A DNA stretch of 64,000 bases, from NCBI RefSeq assembly GCF_000812685.1, contig NZ_JWIF01000012.1, positions 62,001 through 126,000 on the forward strand, given 5' to 3'. The notes beneath the pieces are model-generated. The model had not been told where the DNA came from, did not search any database, and worked only from the letters and a program-made list of their open reading frames with translations. Positions 19,953 to 29,398 of this stretch are shown here, piece after piece. Numbering within the stretch: the first letter of the stretch is position 1; each line of letters begins with the position of its first letter. This stretch comes from Halocynthiibacter namhaensis (GTDB lineage Bacteria > Pseudomonadota > Alphaproteobacteria > Rhodobacterales > Rhodobacteraceae). The position numbers and the translations under genes were made by a program.

Positions 19953-20975
19953 TTATTCTTCGGAAGAATAAAGGCCTTCATAAATCGGGCCCAAGGCTTT
20001 GTGGTCAAACAGCGATGACACAGATGTACCGCTGGCAGTGTTGATGATTGCTTGGGCAAACATCGGTGCGGTTGGTACGATACGGATATTTGGTGCAGCT
20101 TTGACGGCATCGGTGGCTTCGATTGTGTCTGTGATCACGAGGTTCTTCATCACAGATTTGGAAATCCGGTCCACAGCCGGGCCAGAGAGCACACCGTGGG
20201 TGATGTAGGAATGAACTTCCTTTGCGCCATTTTCCATCAGTACCTGAGCCGCTTTACAAAGCGTGCCAGCCGTATCAACGATGTCGTCGATGATCAGGCA
20301 GACTTTGTCTTTCACGTCACCAATCACAGTCATTTCCGCAACTTCACCTGGCTTGCCACGGCGTTTGTCAACAATGGACAAAGGGGCGCCGATACGCTGC
20401 GCCAGATCACGTGCACGGGCCACACCACCAACGTCGGGGGACACAACCATGATCTCGTCCATCTGGTCTTTAAAGTGGTGCTTTACGTCCAGCGCATAGA
20501 TGGGCGAGGCATAAAGGTTGTCCACGGGAATATCGAAGAAGCCTTGTATCTGTGTGGCGTGCAGATCGAGGGTTAGAATGCGTTCAACACCAGCTTCGAC
20601 CAACATATTGGCCACTAGTTTCGCAGTGATTGGCGTGCGGGCCTTGGCACGGCGATCTTGGCGTGCGTACCCGAAATAGGGGATTACGGCCGTGATACGA
20701 TCCGCAGAAGACCGGCGCAGGGCATCTGCAATGATCAACAGTTCCATCAGGTTGTCATTTGCAGGGTTTGACGTGGGCTGGATAATATACATATCCTCGC
20801 CGCGAACATTTTCGTAGACTTCGACGAAGATCTCGCCGTCGTTAAAGCGCTCAACACGGGCATCGAGCAGATCGATGTTCATGCCGCGGTGCATTGAGAT
20901 GCGCCGAGAGACCGCTTTTGCGAGAGTCTGGTTGGCGTTACCTGAGATTAGTTTTGGCTCGGAAGGTGTCGGCAT
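19953..20975 (-). CDS. prs: Ribose-phosphate pyrophosphokinase (PRPP synthetase)
   Basis: A 340-aa enzyme that transfers pyrophosphate from ATP to ribose 5-phosphate, giving PRPP for nucleotide, histidine and tryptophan synthesis. Family signatures are [18 protein letters not shown] (about residues 43-60), [14 protein letters not shown] (about 98-111), the metal-binding [18 protein letters not shown] (about 136-153) and the PRPP-site [14 protein letters not shown] (about 231-244). The start at 20975 gives a normal family N-terminus; a longer reading to 21026 is possible but unlikely. It is monocistronic, divergent from the next gene, and has its own terminator. Confidence 0.97.
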   Translation of the reverse strand: MPTPSEPKLISGNANQTLAKAVSRRISMHRGMNIDLLDARVERFNDGEIFVEVYENVRGEDMYIIQPTSNPANDNLMELLIIADALRRSSADRITAVIPYFGYARQDRRAKARTPITAKLVANMLVEAGVERILTLDLHATQIQGFFDIPVDNLYASPIYALDVKHHFKDQMDEIMVVSPDVGGVARARDLAQRIGAPLSIVDKRRGKPGEVAEMTVIGDVKDKVCLIIDDIVDTAGTLCKAAQVLMENGAKEVHSYITHGVLSGPAVDRISKSVMKNLVITDTIEATDAVKAAPNIRIVPTAPMFAQAIINTASGTSVSSLFDHKALGPIYEGLYSSEE

Positions 20976-21101
20976 GATGAGGTCCTGGGGGTTGGCGCAG
21001 AGCGTAACAGAATCGTGACGTGACACCGCTTACCATCCAGGTAGGTTCAAATAAAGAAAAGACCGCGCAATCTGCGTGTTCAAACAGGAGAGAGTGCCGA
21101 A

Positions 21102-21701
21102 ATGGCCCATATAGACTATTATCTTGCGACAATTTCCCCCTTCACCTATCTCGCCGGGCTTGAGCTTGAAAGAATCGCCCAAAGCCACGGCGCGACGATC
21201 ACGTATAAGCCGCTGGACATTATGGCGTTGTTTGCGCGTACCGGTGGCGTTGCGCCAAAGGATCGTCACCCAAATCGCATGGGCTATCGCGCGCAGGAGT
21301 TGCAGCGCGCCGCGAAAAAGGCGGGTGTGGATATGAACCAACAACCCGCGCATTTCCCGACCAACATGGCCCCATCATCTTACGCGATTATCGCGGCGCA
21401 AAATGCCGGGGGCGGGGACTTGGGGAAATTGGTGCATTCCGTCTTGGCGGCCTGTTGGTCGGGTGAAAAGAACGTGGCGGATGAAGGCGTGATCAAAGCC
21501 TGCCTCGAGGGCGCCGGCTTTGGCGCTGCGCTTGCGGATACCGGTCTTCTTGCCGGCGCGGAAACCTATGCGCGCAATCTAGAGGAAGCCGTTGAGGCTG
21601 GCGTCTTTGGTGCACCGTTTTATGTGGTAGATGACGGGACGTTATTCTGGGGACATGACAAACTGACGGACCTCGACCTTCACCTCGCCGGGAAACTCTG
21701 A
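21102..21701 (+). CDS. 2-hydroxychromene-2-carboxylate isomerase-like protein (DsbA fold)
   Basis: A 199-aa kappa-class GST/DsbA-fold protein. The N-terminus IDYYLATISPFTYLAGLEL carries a Ser where DsbA has its CXXC, as in HCCA isomerases that use glutathione. Other signatures are YKPLDIMALFARTGG (about residues 35-49) and GVFGAPFYVVDDGTLFWGHD (about 168-187), the cis-proline loop. The classic activity is isomerisation in naphthalene breakdown, but no aromatic pathway genes are nearby, so its real substrate is unknown. AGGAG stands upstream. An alpha/beta hydrolase gene follows after 35 bases and probably shares the transcript. Confidence 0.85.
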   Translation: MAHIDYYLATISPFTYLAGLELERIAQSHGATITYKPLDIMALFARTGGVAPKDRHPNRMGYRAQELQRAAKKAGVDMNQQPAHFPTNMAPSSYAIIAAQNAGGGDLGKLVHSVLAACWSGEKNVADEGVIKACLEGAGFGAALADTGLLAGAETYARNLEEAVEAGVFGAPFYVVDDGTLFWGHDKLTDLDLHLAGKL

Positions 21702-21736
21702 CATCACGGGTCGGAAACCAACTTGGGGTCCGACCA

Positions 21737-22531
21737 ATGACTTTACAGGCAGATGCATATTGGCGTGAATGGGGTGTCGGAAACAGCCGCGAAGCGCTGT
21801 TACTGCATTGCGGGAACGCCCATTCGGGAGCCTGGAAGGGCCTGGCCGGATTGTTGGTAGATGATCTACATATGGTTGCCACAGATCATCCCGGGCATGG
21901 CAGATCACCTGCTTGGGATGAGACACGTGCCTTACATGATCAGGCCACGCAATACGCTGCAGAGGCACTGCCAACAGGCGATGAACCCGTTGACTTGGTT
22001 GGCCATTCCTTCGGTGGTACTGTCGCGTTGCGTTTGGCGCTTGAGAAGCCGACACGCGTGCGCAGCTTAACCCTGATTGAGCCGGTTCTGTTTTGCACCT
22101 TGAAAGGCACTGCGGCGTACCAAGCGTCTTACGCTTTGGCACAACCGCTTAAAGCACTGATTGACGACGGGCGACGCGAAGAGGCAGCACGGCAATTTAC
22201 CCAGATCTGGGGAAATGGCCTGATCTGGGAAGATCTACCAGAAAGCCAACGCGCATATATCACGCAATGCATCCGCTTGATTCCCGCGAGCTGGCCGACG
22301 ATCTATTTCGACGAAGATGGGCATTTCACCCCGGATCGCCTTCGCAGTCTAAGCTGTCCAGTGCAGATTATCAGGGGCGAACATTCGCCTAATGATATCA
22401 CCTTAATTCACCAACGCCTTGAATGCGCTTTTGGTATTCAAGAGCAAGTGGTCGCCGGGGCAGGGCATATGGCGCCCATTACCCATCCAGAAGAGATTGG
22501 CGGCTTGCTTCGCCAATTTCTGAATATCTGA
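21737..22531 (+). CDS. Alpha/beta hydrolase
   Basis: A 264-aa alpha/beta hydrolase fold protein. Seen are the oxyanion segment LLHCGNAHSGAWKGLAG (about residues 21-37), ATDHPGHGRSPAWD (about 47-60), the nucleophile elbow LVGHSFGGTVAL (Ser about 88) and the C-terminal catalytic His in AGAGHMAPITHP (about 243-254). The acid is expected around IRGEHSPND. It is probably an esterase or lactonase; the substrate cannot be read. It follows the isomerase-like gene and abuts, tail to tail, the threonine aldolase gene with no spacer. Confidence 0.85.
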   Translation: MTLQADAYWREWGVGNSREALLLHCGNAHSGAWKGLAGLLVDDLHMVATDHPGHGRSPAWDETRALHDQATQYAAEALPTGDEPVDLVGHSFGGTVALRLALEKPTRVRSLTLIEPVLFCTLKGTAAYQASYALAQPLKALIDDGRREEAARQFTQIWGNGLIWEDLPESQRAYITQCIRLIPASWPTIYFDEDGHFTPDRLRSLSCPVQIIRGEHSPNDITLIHQRLECAFGIQEQVVAGAGHMAPITHPEEIGGLLRQFLNI

Positions 22532-23581
22532 TCAGCCTTTCACAAGCGCCACAAAGCGATCAATATAATCGTCGCTGATAGACCAGTCACAGACCATGCG
22601 TGCGGTCAGCATCTCATCAGGGTCATCGCCTTCCAGCGTGCCTTCCCAGACATAATAGATGGCGCCTGCGTCGTGCAGGCGCTTGTGGGCGGAGCGGGGG
22701 AAACTTGCAAAAACAATGTTGGCATCAGGGTGGAAGTCAAACCGAACGTCGGGACATTGTCGCAACCCACTCGCCAAACGAGCGGCATTGGTGTTCGCTG
22801 ATGTCGCCAATTCCACCCAAAGATCATTCGCCAAATAGGCCATCATTTGTGCTGAAAGATAGCGATGCTTGGAAAACAGATGCGCCCCACGTTTGCGGCG
22901 CAACTCGAACTCCCAGGCGTGCTTGGGGTCGAAGAAAATGACAGCTTCCACACCCATCAAACCGTTCTTTGTGCCGCCAAAACTGACTGCATCCACGCCG
23001 GCTTTCCAAGTCATTTCGGCTGGGCTGCAACCCAAAGACACCAGCGCGTTGGTAAAGCGCGCGCCATCCAAATGCACGGGCAAGTCATATTCTTTCGCCA
23101 CCGCCGTCAGCGCCTTGATTTCGCCGACTGAATAGACTGTACCGCGTTCGGTGACTTGTGTGATCGAAATTGGGCCGCGCTGTGGCCCGTGTACGCCGCG
23201 CACTTCTTCGGCTGTAATAGACTTGCGCAAGGCGTCGGGTGTCATCTTCGCATCAATCGCTGGAACCAAGGTCAGCTTCCCGCCACCCATGTAAAATTCT
23301 GGCGCGTTACATTCGTCTTCCTGGATATGTGCCATCGGGCTGCAAAAGACGGTTTCCCAGGGGTTGGACAGGGTCGCCAATGCGATCGAATTCGCGGCCG
23401 TTCCCGTCGCCACCAAATAAACTGCGGCTTCGGGGGCATCAAACATCGCGCGGATGCGTTTCACGACCTCTTCGTTGATGCGGTCTGCGCCGTAGGGCAT
23501 GGCGTAATTCTGGTTTGCAGCTTCAAGGGCGGCCATCACATTGGGGTGCACAGGGCCTGCATTATCAGAGGCGAAATACAT
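22532..23581 (-). CDS. ltaE: Low-specificity L-threonine aldolase
   Basis: A 349-aa PLP enzyme of the beta-eliminating lyase family that splits threonine or allo-threonine to glycine and acetaldehyde. Features are the N-terminal FASDNAGPVHPNVMAALEAA (about residues 3-22), YLVATGTAANSIALATL (about 55-71), HLDGARFTNALVSLG (about 170-184) and the PLP lysine in SFGGTKNGLMGVEAV (about 204-218). Its ATG shares one base with the stop of the YcgN gene, so it is the third gene of ribF-ycgN-ltaE and is translationally coupled. Confidence 0.93.
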   Translation of the reverse strand: MYFASDNAGPVHPNVMAALEAANQNYAMPYGADRINEEVVKRIRAMFDAPEAAVYLVATGTAANSIALATLSNPWETVFCSPMAHIQEDECNAPEFYMGGGKLTLVPAIDAKMTPDALRKSITAEEVRGVHGPQRGPISITQVTERGTVYSVGEIKALTAVAKEYDLPVHLDGARFTNALVSLGCSPAEMTWKAGVDAVSFGGTKNGLMGVEAVIFFDPKHAWEFELRRKRGAHLFSKHRYLSAQMMAYLANDLWVELATSANTNAARLASGLRQCPDVRFDFHPDANIVFASFPRSAHKRLHDAGAIYYVWEGTLEGDDPDEMLTARMVCDWSISDDYIDRFVALVKG

Positions 23582-24030
23582 CAGAGTTGCTCCTCAATTA
23601 GATAGTGTTCCCATTCTTCCTCAGGAACTTCAAATTCTGGCACCGTCTGGCCCTGCATCGAAATACCGGCCTTATGTACACTGTCGGCATCACCAGACAC
23701 CAAGGGGTGCCAATCTGCAAGCCCGCGCCCTTCATGCATGCGCCGATAAGCACAGCTATGTGGCATGAAGTATGACACATCAGGCAAGGTTTTAGGCGTT
23801 AAAACAATACATTCTGGCACAAATTGACGGCGAATTTCATATTGCGAACATCTACAAGTTTCATCATCTAGCAAACGGCACGCCACGCGGGTGAAGACCA
23901 CAACGCCGCTGTCTTCATCTTCGAGCTTGTTTAAACAACATTTCCCACAGCCATCACAAAGGGCTTCCCATTCTTGTGGGGTTAACTTGTCGAAGGCGTA
24001 TTTTTCCCAAAATTTCGGACGTAAACTCAT
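23581..24030 (-). CDS. YcgN family cysteine cluster protein (UPF0260)
   Basis: A 149-aa protein with the conserved cysteine pattern of the YcgN/UPF0260 family: LCDGCGKCCLNKLED (about residues 24-38), RVACRLLDDETCRCSQY (about 48-64), FVPECIVL and HSCAYRRMHEGRGLADWHPL (about 91-110). The clustered Cys suggest metal or Fe-S binding, but no function is established. The start at 24030 overlaps the ribF stop by four bases (ATGA), and its own stop overlaps the ltaE start by one base. Confidence 0.92.
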   Translation of the reverse strand: MSLRPKFWEKYAFDKLTPQEWEALCDGCGKCCLNKLEDEDSGVVVFTRVACRLLDDETCRCSQYEIRRQFVPECIVLTPKTLPDVSYFMPHSCAYRRMHEGRGLADWHPLVSGDADSVHKAGISMQGQTVPEFEVPEEEWEHYLIEEQL

Positions 24031-24968
24031 GGCTGGGCCTGCAAAATGTCGCGCGCCTTGGCACAATCCGCATCCATCTGTGTGATCAATGCGTCGAGAC
24101 TGTCGAATTTTTCCTCTGGGCGTAGATATTCAACCAAAGCAACCGACAGGTTCGTTCCGTATAGATCGCCCTTGAAGTCGAAAATAAAGGTCTCAAGGTT
24201 CGGCAGGTTTTCCCCAAACATCGGGCGTACACCCATGCTGGCGGCGCCGATGTATTGCCCCGCGTGGGGACCGTCGATGACGTCCACTTCCACTGCATAG
24301 ACACCAAATTTTGGCGGGTGCAGCCCATTGATCGACATATTCGCTGTGGGAAAACCAAGATCGCGACCGCGCTGATCGCCGCGAATGACCTCACCTTCCA
24401 TACGGTGCCAATGGCCCAACATGCGGGCAGCGTCGCCGGGGCGACCATCGGTCAAAGCTTGGCGGATGTTGGTCGATGAAAATTCACTTTTCGCGTCTTT
24501 TACCAGTTCAACAACGGTTACGCCAAAGTCAAAATCCGTCCCAAACCGTTGTAAGTCGGCGACATTTCCACTGCGGCCTTTGCCGAAGCAGAAATCGGCC
24601 CCAACCACCACATGACGCAAGTTTAACGCGCCTTTGATGATGTCACGGGCGAACTCTTCTGCGGATAACTCGGCCAAAGCTGCACCGAAGTTCAGCTCAT
24701 ATAGGCGTTCGACGCCGACCTTTTCTAGCCGATTGGCCCGGGCCTGATCATTCATCAAACGAAAGGGGGGCGCATCTGGCGCAAAAAACTGACGGGGGTG
24801 GGGTTCGAAGGTCATGACGCCAAGCGGGCATCCAAGACGGGTCGCCTCAGAACGGGTCAGGTCAATCACGGCCTGGTGCCCCAAGTGCACGCCGTCAAAG
24901 TTGCCAATCGCAACGGCAGCGCCGCCGTCTTCACTGGCCATAAAGCTGGTATCGCGGATGATTTTCAT
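24027..24968 (-). CDS. ribF: Bifunctional riboflavin kinase/FAD synthetase
   Basis: A 313-aa enzyme making FMN and then FAD. The N-terminal FAD synthetase domain has IGNFDGVHLGHQAVID (about residues 22-37) with the HxGH nucleotidyltransferase motif and VVGADFCFGKGRSGN (about 120-134). The C-terminal flavokinase domain has GRDLGFPTANMSINGLHPPK (about 200-219), containing the PTAN motif that binds Mg-ATP, and KFGVYAVEV. It is the first gene of a three-gene coupled operon with ycgN and ltaE. Confidence 0.96.
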   Translation of the reverse strand: MKIIRDTSFMASEDGGAAVAIGNFDGVHLGHQAVIDLTRSEATRLGCPLGVMTFEPHPRQFFAPDAPPFRLMNDQARANRLEKVGVERLYELNFGAALAELSAEEFARDIIKGALNLRHVVVGADFCFGKGRSGNVADLQRFGTDFDFGVTVVELVKDAKSEFSSTNIRQALTDGRPGDAARMLGHWHRMEGEVIRGDQRGRDLGFPTANMSINGLHPPKFGVYAVEVDVIDGPHAGQYIGAASMGVRPMFGENLPNLETFIFDFKGDLYGTNLSVALVEYLRPEEKFDSLDALITQMDADCAKARDILQAQP

Positions 24969-25032
24969 GCCATGGGCCTAGCCCGTGAAACCGGTCTATG
25001 CAAGGGGCTTAGCAGAGGGGCGCCAAGGGTTT

Positions 25033-25482
25033 TTATGCGCGAGAGGGCGCAAGAACCACGGCTTCGCCCAGTAATACGGGTTTCCCGTTTACCACGCATT
25101 TGGTTTCCATGGTGACTTTGCGCTTTTCGCGGTTGATGTCGGTCACGATCACATCTGTGCGGACCTCATCCCCCGGACGCACGGGGCCCATGAATTTCAG
25201 GCTTTGGGACAGGTAGATTGTGCCATGCCCGGGCAACTGTTCCCCGATAACCGCAGAGATTAACCCAGCGGTCAGCATGCCATGTGCGATGCGGCCCTTG
25301 AACATGGTGCCCGCTGCGTATTCATCATCCAGATGCACTGGGTTACGATCGGTTGAGACCTCCGCAAACATCTGAATGTCCTCATTCGTCACCACTTTGG
25401 TCAAGTGACGATGCGTGCCAATTTCCAGATCCTCAATGAAGATCGTCCCGCGCTGTGGTGTGCTGTCCAACATCTTAGCCAT
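25033..25482 (-). CDS. MaoC-like dehydratase
   Basis: A 149-aa hot-dog-fold protein of the MaoC/(R)-specific enoyl-CoA hydratase family. The family segment is FAEVSTDRNPVHLDDEYAAG (about residues 38-57), where Asp and His form the catalytic dyad, followed by GRIAHGMLTAGLISAVIGEQ (about 63-82). It probably hydrates an enoyl-CoA, as in PHA or beta-oxidation metabolism, but no partner genes lie beside it. The ATG at 25473 is an alternative start. The 123 bases up to the HAD gene stop hold nothing recognised. Confidence 0.9.
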   Translation of the reverse strand: MAKMLDSTPQRGTIFIEDLEIGTHRHLTKVVTNEDIQMFAEVSTDRNPVHLDDEYAAGTMFKGRIAHGMLTAGLISAVIGEQLPGHGTIYLSQSLKFMGPVRPGDEVRTDVIVTDINREKRKVTMETKCVVNGKPVLLGEAVVLAPSRA

Positions 25483-25605
25483 CCTGATCTGATTCCTGAC
25501 TTATACTGCAGTGCAGCATAGCTTTGCATGGAATTGAAATCAATCACTGAGGTAACTTTGTGTCGCTGGATTTATGAATTTTGTAATTTGGTTGCGTGAT
25601 GGGTT

Positions 25606-26481
25606 CTAACGGAGGAAGCCGATGGTATAGGTCGGATGGTGATCTTGGTCCTTCAACCAAGCGTTCAATAGGGCTTCGTTCGGCTGATGTTTTGTCGCAG
25701 TTTCCAGCGCGGCCAGGCCACCAGAGATAAATAGAACGTCAATATTTTCACCAACGCCACCAGCCACATCGGTGATGATGCCATCGCCAATCGCTAGGAT
25801 TTTATCATCAGGAATATCAACATCAAGCGCTGCCAGACGACGTCGGGCAAGATCATAGATCGGGGGGTGCGGTTTGCCGAAATAGAGACTTTCGCCCCCC
25901 ATCTCCGTATACAATTGCGCTAGGGCGCCCGCGCACCATTCCCGTTTTTCGCCCCGATCCACAACGATATCTGGGTTGGCGCAGAGCAGCTTCAGACCCA
26001 TTTGTTTCGCCATTAAGAAATCCGCGCGATAGACCGACGGGTCTGCAAATGGATCAAATGGCCCTGTGCAGACAATGCCTTCGGCGTCCGCCAGAGGCAC
26101 TTGTTGAATATCCAACGGATTGTCGATGATAGACATGTGATCGAAGAACCCCATGTCAACCTCGCCATCGCCAATGAAATAGATCTTCTCGCCCACAGCA
26201 CCCAGATGCATCGCCGCGCGCGCAGAGTCGCCGGATGTCGCCATCGTATCCCAAGCATCGCGTGGCACGCCGATTTGGTCCAACTGAATTTCCACAGAGG
26301 CATGGGGACGTGGCGAATTGGTCACCAAAACCACTTTGCCGCCATTCGCGCGATATTGCTGCAATGCGGCGATCGCGGCGGGGAAGGGGGTTATCCCGTT
26401 ATGAACGCAGCCCCAAAGGTCGACGAACAGCGCATCATATTGGTGCGAAATTTCGGACAAGTGTTCGATGATCTGTGTCAT
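25606..26481 (-). CDS. TIGR01459-type HAD hydrolase
   Basis: A 291-aa HAD-superfamily phosphatase of the NagD-like (class IIA) group. Motif I is FVDLWGCVHNGITPFP (about residues 19-34), motif II VVLVTNSPRP (about 50-59), and motifs III/IV lie in YFGKPHPPIYDLARRRL (about 205-221) and ILAIGDGIITDVAGGVGENI (about 231-250). The usual DxD nucleophile appears as DLW, which is characteristic of this subfamily rather than a defect. Substrate unknown. The start at 26481 gives the family N-terminus. It follows ppaC after a terminator. Confidence 0.9.
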   Translation of the reverse strand: MTQIIEHLSEISHQYDALFVDLWGCVHNGITPFPAAIAALQQYRANGGKVVLVTNSPRPHASVEIQLDQIGVPRDAWDTMATSGDSARAAMHLGAVGEKIYFIGDGEVDMGFFDHMSIIDNPLDIQQVPLADAEGIVCTGPFDPFADPSVYRADFLMAKQMGLKLLCANPDIVVDRGEKREWCAGALAQLYTEMGGESLYFGKPHPPIYDLARRRLAALDVDIPDDKILAIGDGIITDVAGGVGENIDVLFISGGLAALETATKHQPNEALLNAWLKDQDHHPTYTIGFLR

Positions 26482-26490
26482 GGCATGTGT

Positions 26491-26526
26491 TCCCAAAAGA
26501 AAAGGGCCCCACAATCAGGGCCCTTT
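26491..26526 (-). terminator. Intrinsic terminator between ppaC and the HAD gene
   Basis: On the minus strand the stem AAAGGGCCC / GGGCCCTTT (26526-26518 with 26509-26501, loop of eight) is followed by TTTTCTTTT within the next ten bases. It lies directly downstream of ppaC and just ahead of the HAD gene's start codon, so it ends the ppaC transcript. Confidence 0.8.
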
Positions 26527-26559
26527 GCAGAAATCAGATTAGCGCGGAGTGCGCAAGTC

Positions 26560-27480
26560 TCAGACAGCCAGATTAGGGATGATCTGTTTTTTGCGGCTCA
26601 TAACGCCGGGCAATACAACCGCGTCGCCGTCAACTGTTGCGCCAAAGCTTTTCTCGGCCACTGTTTTGGTCAAGGCGTTGGGGATCAGCATGGTTGCTTC
26701 TTCGTTCAGAATGTCGACAACGAACAGCAGAACCTGGTCAACGCCATCCTCAGTCGCAACTGTGGTCATGGTTTCGATCAGGGATGCTTTGCGATCCAAG
26801 ATCATTTTTGGCGCGGTTGTTTCCAACACGGACACGCGGAATTTGGTGCCGTCCACGGCGTATTCTTTACTGTCCATGCGCAACAGTTCAGCGTCTGAGA
26901 ATTCGGAAACGTCTGATTTTGCTTCGAACATTTCGCTGGCGTATTGGCCGAGGTCGATGTTCAATTCGGACGCCAATTTCAAAGCCAAAGCTTTGTCGTG
27001 GTCCGTGGTGGTTGGGGAACGGAATTCAAGCGTGTCAGACAGGATACATGACAGCATCACACCTTTGATATTGTCGGGCATTTTCGCTGCATCATCACCC
27101 ATAAGGTCATAAATCACAGTCGCGGCACAGGCCAGCGGACGGATGGTGATGTCGATCGGGCCTTTGGTGGTCAAGCCACCAACCAGCGCGTGGTGGTCAA
27201 TGATCTGAAGGATATTCGCGTTGTTGATATTGGCTGGAAGTTCAGCCGGGTTGTTGGTGTCAACGATCACAACGGCTTCACCATCTTCGACGTCAGTCAA
27301 CAAAGCAGGGGTATCAAAGCCCCATTTTTCCACAACAAATGCGGCTTCGGTGTTTGGTGTGCCCAGCAGGCGAGGTTCAGCAGCAACGCCCAGAACTTCG
27401 TTCATATACCAAGCCTGGATAATGGCGCAGCCGGTGGAATCAGTATCGGGGGCCTTATGGCCAAAAACTTTTACGGTCAT
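26560..27480 (-). CDS. ppaC: Manganese-dependent inorganic pyrophosphatase
   Basis: A 306-aa DHH-family (class II) pyrophosphatase. Signatures are VFGHKAPDTDSTGCAIIQAW (about residues 4-23) with metal ligands H and D, VIVDTNNPAELP (about 70-81) and the DHH motif IIDHHALVGG (about 93-102). The C-terminal DHHA2 domain includes the conserved R/K patch near MSRKKQIIPNL. It drives biosynthesis by hydrolysing PPi, using Mn or Co rather than Mg. ATG 27480 gives the standard start; ATG 27492 is four codons upstream. A terminator follows. Confidence 0.95.
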   Translation of the reverse strand: MTVKVFGHKAPDTDSTGCAIIQAWYMNEVLGVAAEPRLLGTPNTEAAFVVEKWGFDTPALLTDVEDGEAVVIVDTNNPAELPANINNANILQIIDHHALVGGLTTKGPIDITIRPLACAATVIYDLMGDDAAKMPDNIKGVMLSCILSDTLEFRSPTTTDHDKALALKLASELNIDLGQYASEMFEAKSDVSEFSDAELLRMDSKEYAVDGTKFRVSVLETTAPKMILDRKASLIETMTTVATEDGVDQVLLFVVDILNEEATMLIPNALTKTVAEKSFGATVDGDAVVLPGVMSRKKQIIPNLAV

Positions 27481-27665
27481 CAGAATGTCCATGCTTAGAG
27501 GGATAGATTTTGCCGCCTTATACGCAGGGTCTGTACGCTTGTCACCTGCATCAAGTGCAAGGCCGCTATGTTTGCGCTGCAGGTGGACAATTGGCCACGG
27601 GGGGGGATTTTGTCATGCACCGCATTCTGTTATGTGGGTGAGGTGTCAGTTCGTGATGTGTGAGA

Positions 27666-28208
27666 ATGATGTTTTATATTTGTGTGCTTCCAGCTGCCTT
27701 GGCTCTTTTTGCCTCAGCCGCCATCGCGGATCAGATCCCCACTGGGCGGATCAACTCAACGCATTTCGAGGTTTATGATAGGGATGAACATGCATTTCAT
27801 CTGATCAGAACTGACGGTCAGTTGTTTCATGAGGAACGCCAGCCACTTTTTGCTGACTTTCTGCCCGAACTCCTGAGGACGGGAAGGCTGCAACTGTTCT
27901 GCGAAGGTTACGAACCGTTTCATCAGCTGTATCTAGGTGATAGAGGTGGGCGGATCGAGACATCGGCGCAAGTGTCTGTTGATCTGCCAGAGATCCGCTA
28001 TCTTCCTATTAAGTCCTACCCTTCGCGGCTGATGTTCCGATCTGGTGACGCACTGGTTTCGGGGGTTATAGAAACCGGCAACTCCCGTTATGATCAGGCC
28101 AATATTTGTTCCTACATGCTGGAAGATGAAGCGGGATTCAGCAGCAATATTTCGGTTGTTTATTCCACGAAACGGGATGGATATGCTGGCTGTTGTTATC
28201 TGCAGTGA
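27666..28208 (+). CDS. Exported hypothetical protein
   Basis: About 180 aa with a clear signal peptide (MMFYICVLPAALALFASA, cleavage predicted after AIA at about residue 22). The mature part is soluble and predicted periplasmic, with cysteines in LQLFCEGYEPFHQ, NICSYML and the C-terminal GCCYLQ that could form disulfides. No domain is recognised. GTG at 27660 and ATG at 27669 are alternative starts. It stands between ppaC (divergent) and a gene-poor stretch. Confidence 0.6.
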   Translation: MMFYICVLPAALALFASAAIADQIPTGRINSTHFEVYDRDEHAFHLIRTDGQLFHEERQPLFADFLPELLRTGRLQLFCEGYEPFHQLYLGDRGGRIETSAQVSVDLPEIRYLPIKSYPSRLMFRSGDALVSGVIETGNSRYDQANICSYMLEDEAGFSSNISVVYSTKRDGYAGCCYLQ

Positions 28209-28607
28209 TAGGCAAGCCTTGGTGCTTTGGATGACGTTGCAGTTAGAATCTCACCGTCAGCACGGTCGATCTTGCCTCGTGCCAAGCGATGGTTCCGATG
28301 GGGGCATGCATCGAAAACACTTCGGCTTCAGTGTGCGCGCCGTGCTTCACTAACCCAGTCTTCAAAACCAGCGTCTTTGGCTGAATCTCCGCCGACACTC
28401 GGCCTGATGGACGTCTTAACCACCGGGGCAGGGGACACGCTTCGCGCATTGATGGATTAGTCTTCTGCATATCCGAGGCCTTTGCCCCTGTTGTGAGCCC
28501 AAAGCTGTCAAAGGCAGAGCTTTATCATCAAGGAAAGCGGCTATCTGACGGTTCAGTTTGGCCTGTTCGCCCTCGCCCTAAGTGCGATTTATCAAAGATG
28601 GGGGTGA
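28209..28607. other. Gene-poor stretch, nothing recognised
   Basis: Roughly 400 bases between the exported hypothetical and the YjbR gene. Short open frames exist on both strands (for example 28243-28470 minus, about 75 codons), but none has a convincing start signal or recognisable product. The composition resembles coding DNA in places, so a decayed gene is possible. Confidence 0.4.
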
Positions 28608-28973
28608 TCAGGCATCAAACCCCAACTCGCGTTTTAGTTTCTTGGTTAACTTGTCACGGATCATCTCATAAGACGCACGAATATGGTTCTGCAATTCCGC
28701 GTCAGACAGGCCGGGCAGATCATAATGTTGCACCCATTTCATCCCGCGCGATGCTAGGTAAGGGGCGGGCCGAACGCCGGGCATATCGGGCAGGATCTCA
28801 AATCCCATGTCCGAGACCTTAAACGTAACACTATATTGCCCGGTGCCTTTATTATGGCCGCCAATCGCAAACAGCTTGCCGCCGACCTTCCAAACATCCG
28901 CATTCCCCCATTGCACCACATGGGTGGTGTGGCTGAGAGAGCCGCAAAAAGCGTTAAAGGCGTTTTGATCCAT
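28608..28973 (-). CDS. MmcQ/YjbR family protein
   Basis: A 121-aa protein of the MmcQ/YjbR family, small DNA-binding-like proteins with a CyaY-like fold. The conserved centre is VWKVGGKLFAIGG (about residues 26-38), and the C-terminal pattern is ASRGMKWVQHYDLPGLSDAE (about 74-93) followed by a basic helix RDKLTKKLKRELG. The biological role is unknown. The second ATG (28973) is preferred because GCGGAAG stands six bases ahead; the first ATG at 28979 sits right against that sequence. Confidence 0.85.
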   Translation of the reverse strand: MDQNAFNAFCGSLSHTTHVVQWGNADVWKVGGKLFAIGGHNKGTGQYSVTFKVSDMGFEILPDMPGVRPAPYLASRGMKWVQHYDLPGLSDAELQNHIRASYEMIRDKLTKKLKRELGFDA

Positions 28974-29138
28974 ATTCATCTTCCGCAGAATAATCAGGTC
29001 AGTTTGGGTATGTTAAAAGGATGCCTCAGTCACTGATTTAAAGCAATGGATGGCGGCAACAGGCCCAACAGCACGAAATGCCAAGACAGTTAGGCAGCCG
29101 TAACTTGCCTTTCTTTCGCTAATCTTTAAAAACTACAC

Positions 29139-29387
29139 ATGACCAAAATGCGATTTATCACCCTCTTTGTTATGAACTTTATATCTTTTTGGGTGATTGC
29201 ATTTTCTATAGGTGGTGATGCTGTTAGCGGCCATTCCGTAGATGGCGCTTACTTTCTATCGATGAACGGTTTTGATACCGAAGTCAGCAGGCTGGTCTAT
29301 TCATATTCAATGGCACATACGTTGTTATTATGGCTCAACGCGCTTTGTTTTCCCGTGATCAGCCTCTTCAAAATTAACCTATCGTGA
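29139..29387 (+). CDS. Small membrane protein, hypothetical
   Basis: An 82-aa protein with two predicted membrane helices, about residues 5-25 (RFITLFVMNFISFWVIAFSI) and 57-77 (SMAHTLLLWLNALCFPVISL), and a short extracytoplasmic loop. No good ribosome-binding site precedes the ATG, which weakens the call. The sequence is AT-richer than its neighbours. It ends just before the DUF2161 gene. Function unknown. Confidence 0.45.
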   Translation: MTKMRFITLFVMNFISFWVIAFSIGGDAVSGHSVDGAYFLSMNGFDTEVSRLVYSYSMAHTLLLWLNALCFPVISLFKINLS

Positions 29388-29398
29388 TTAGATCTCCC

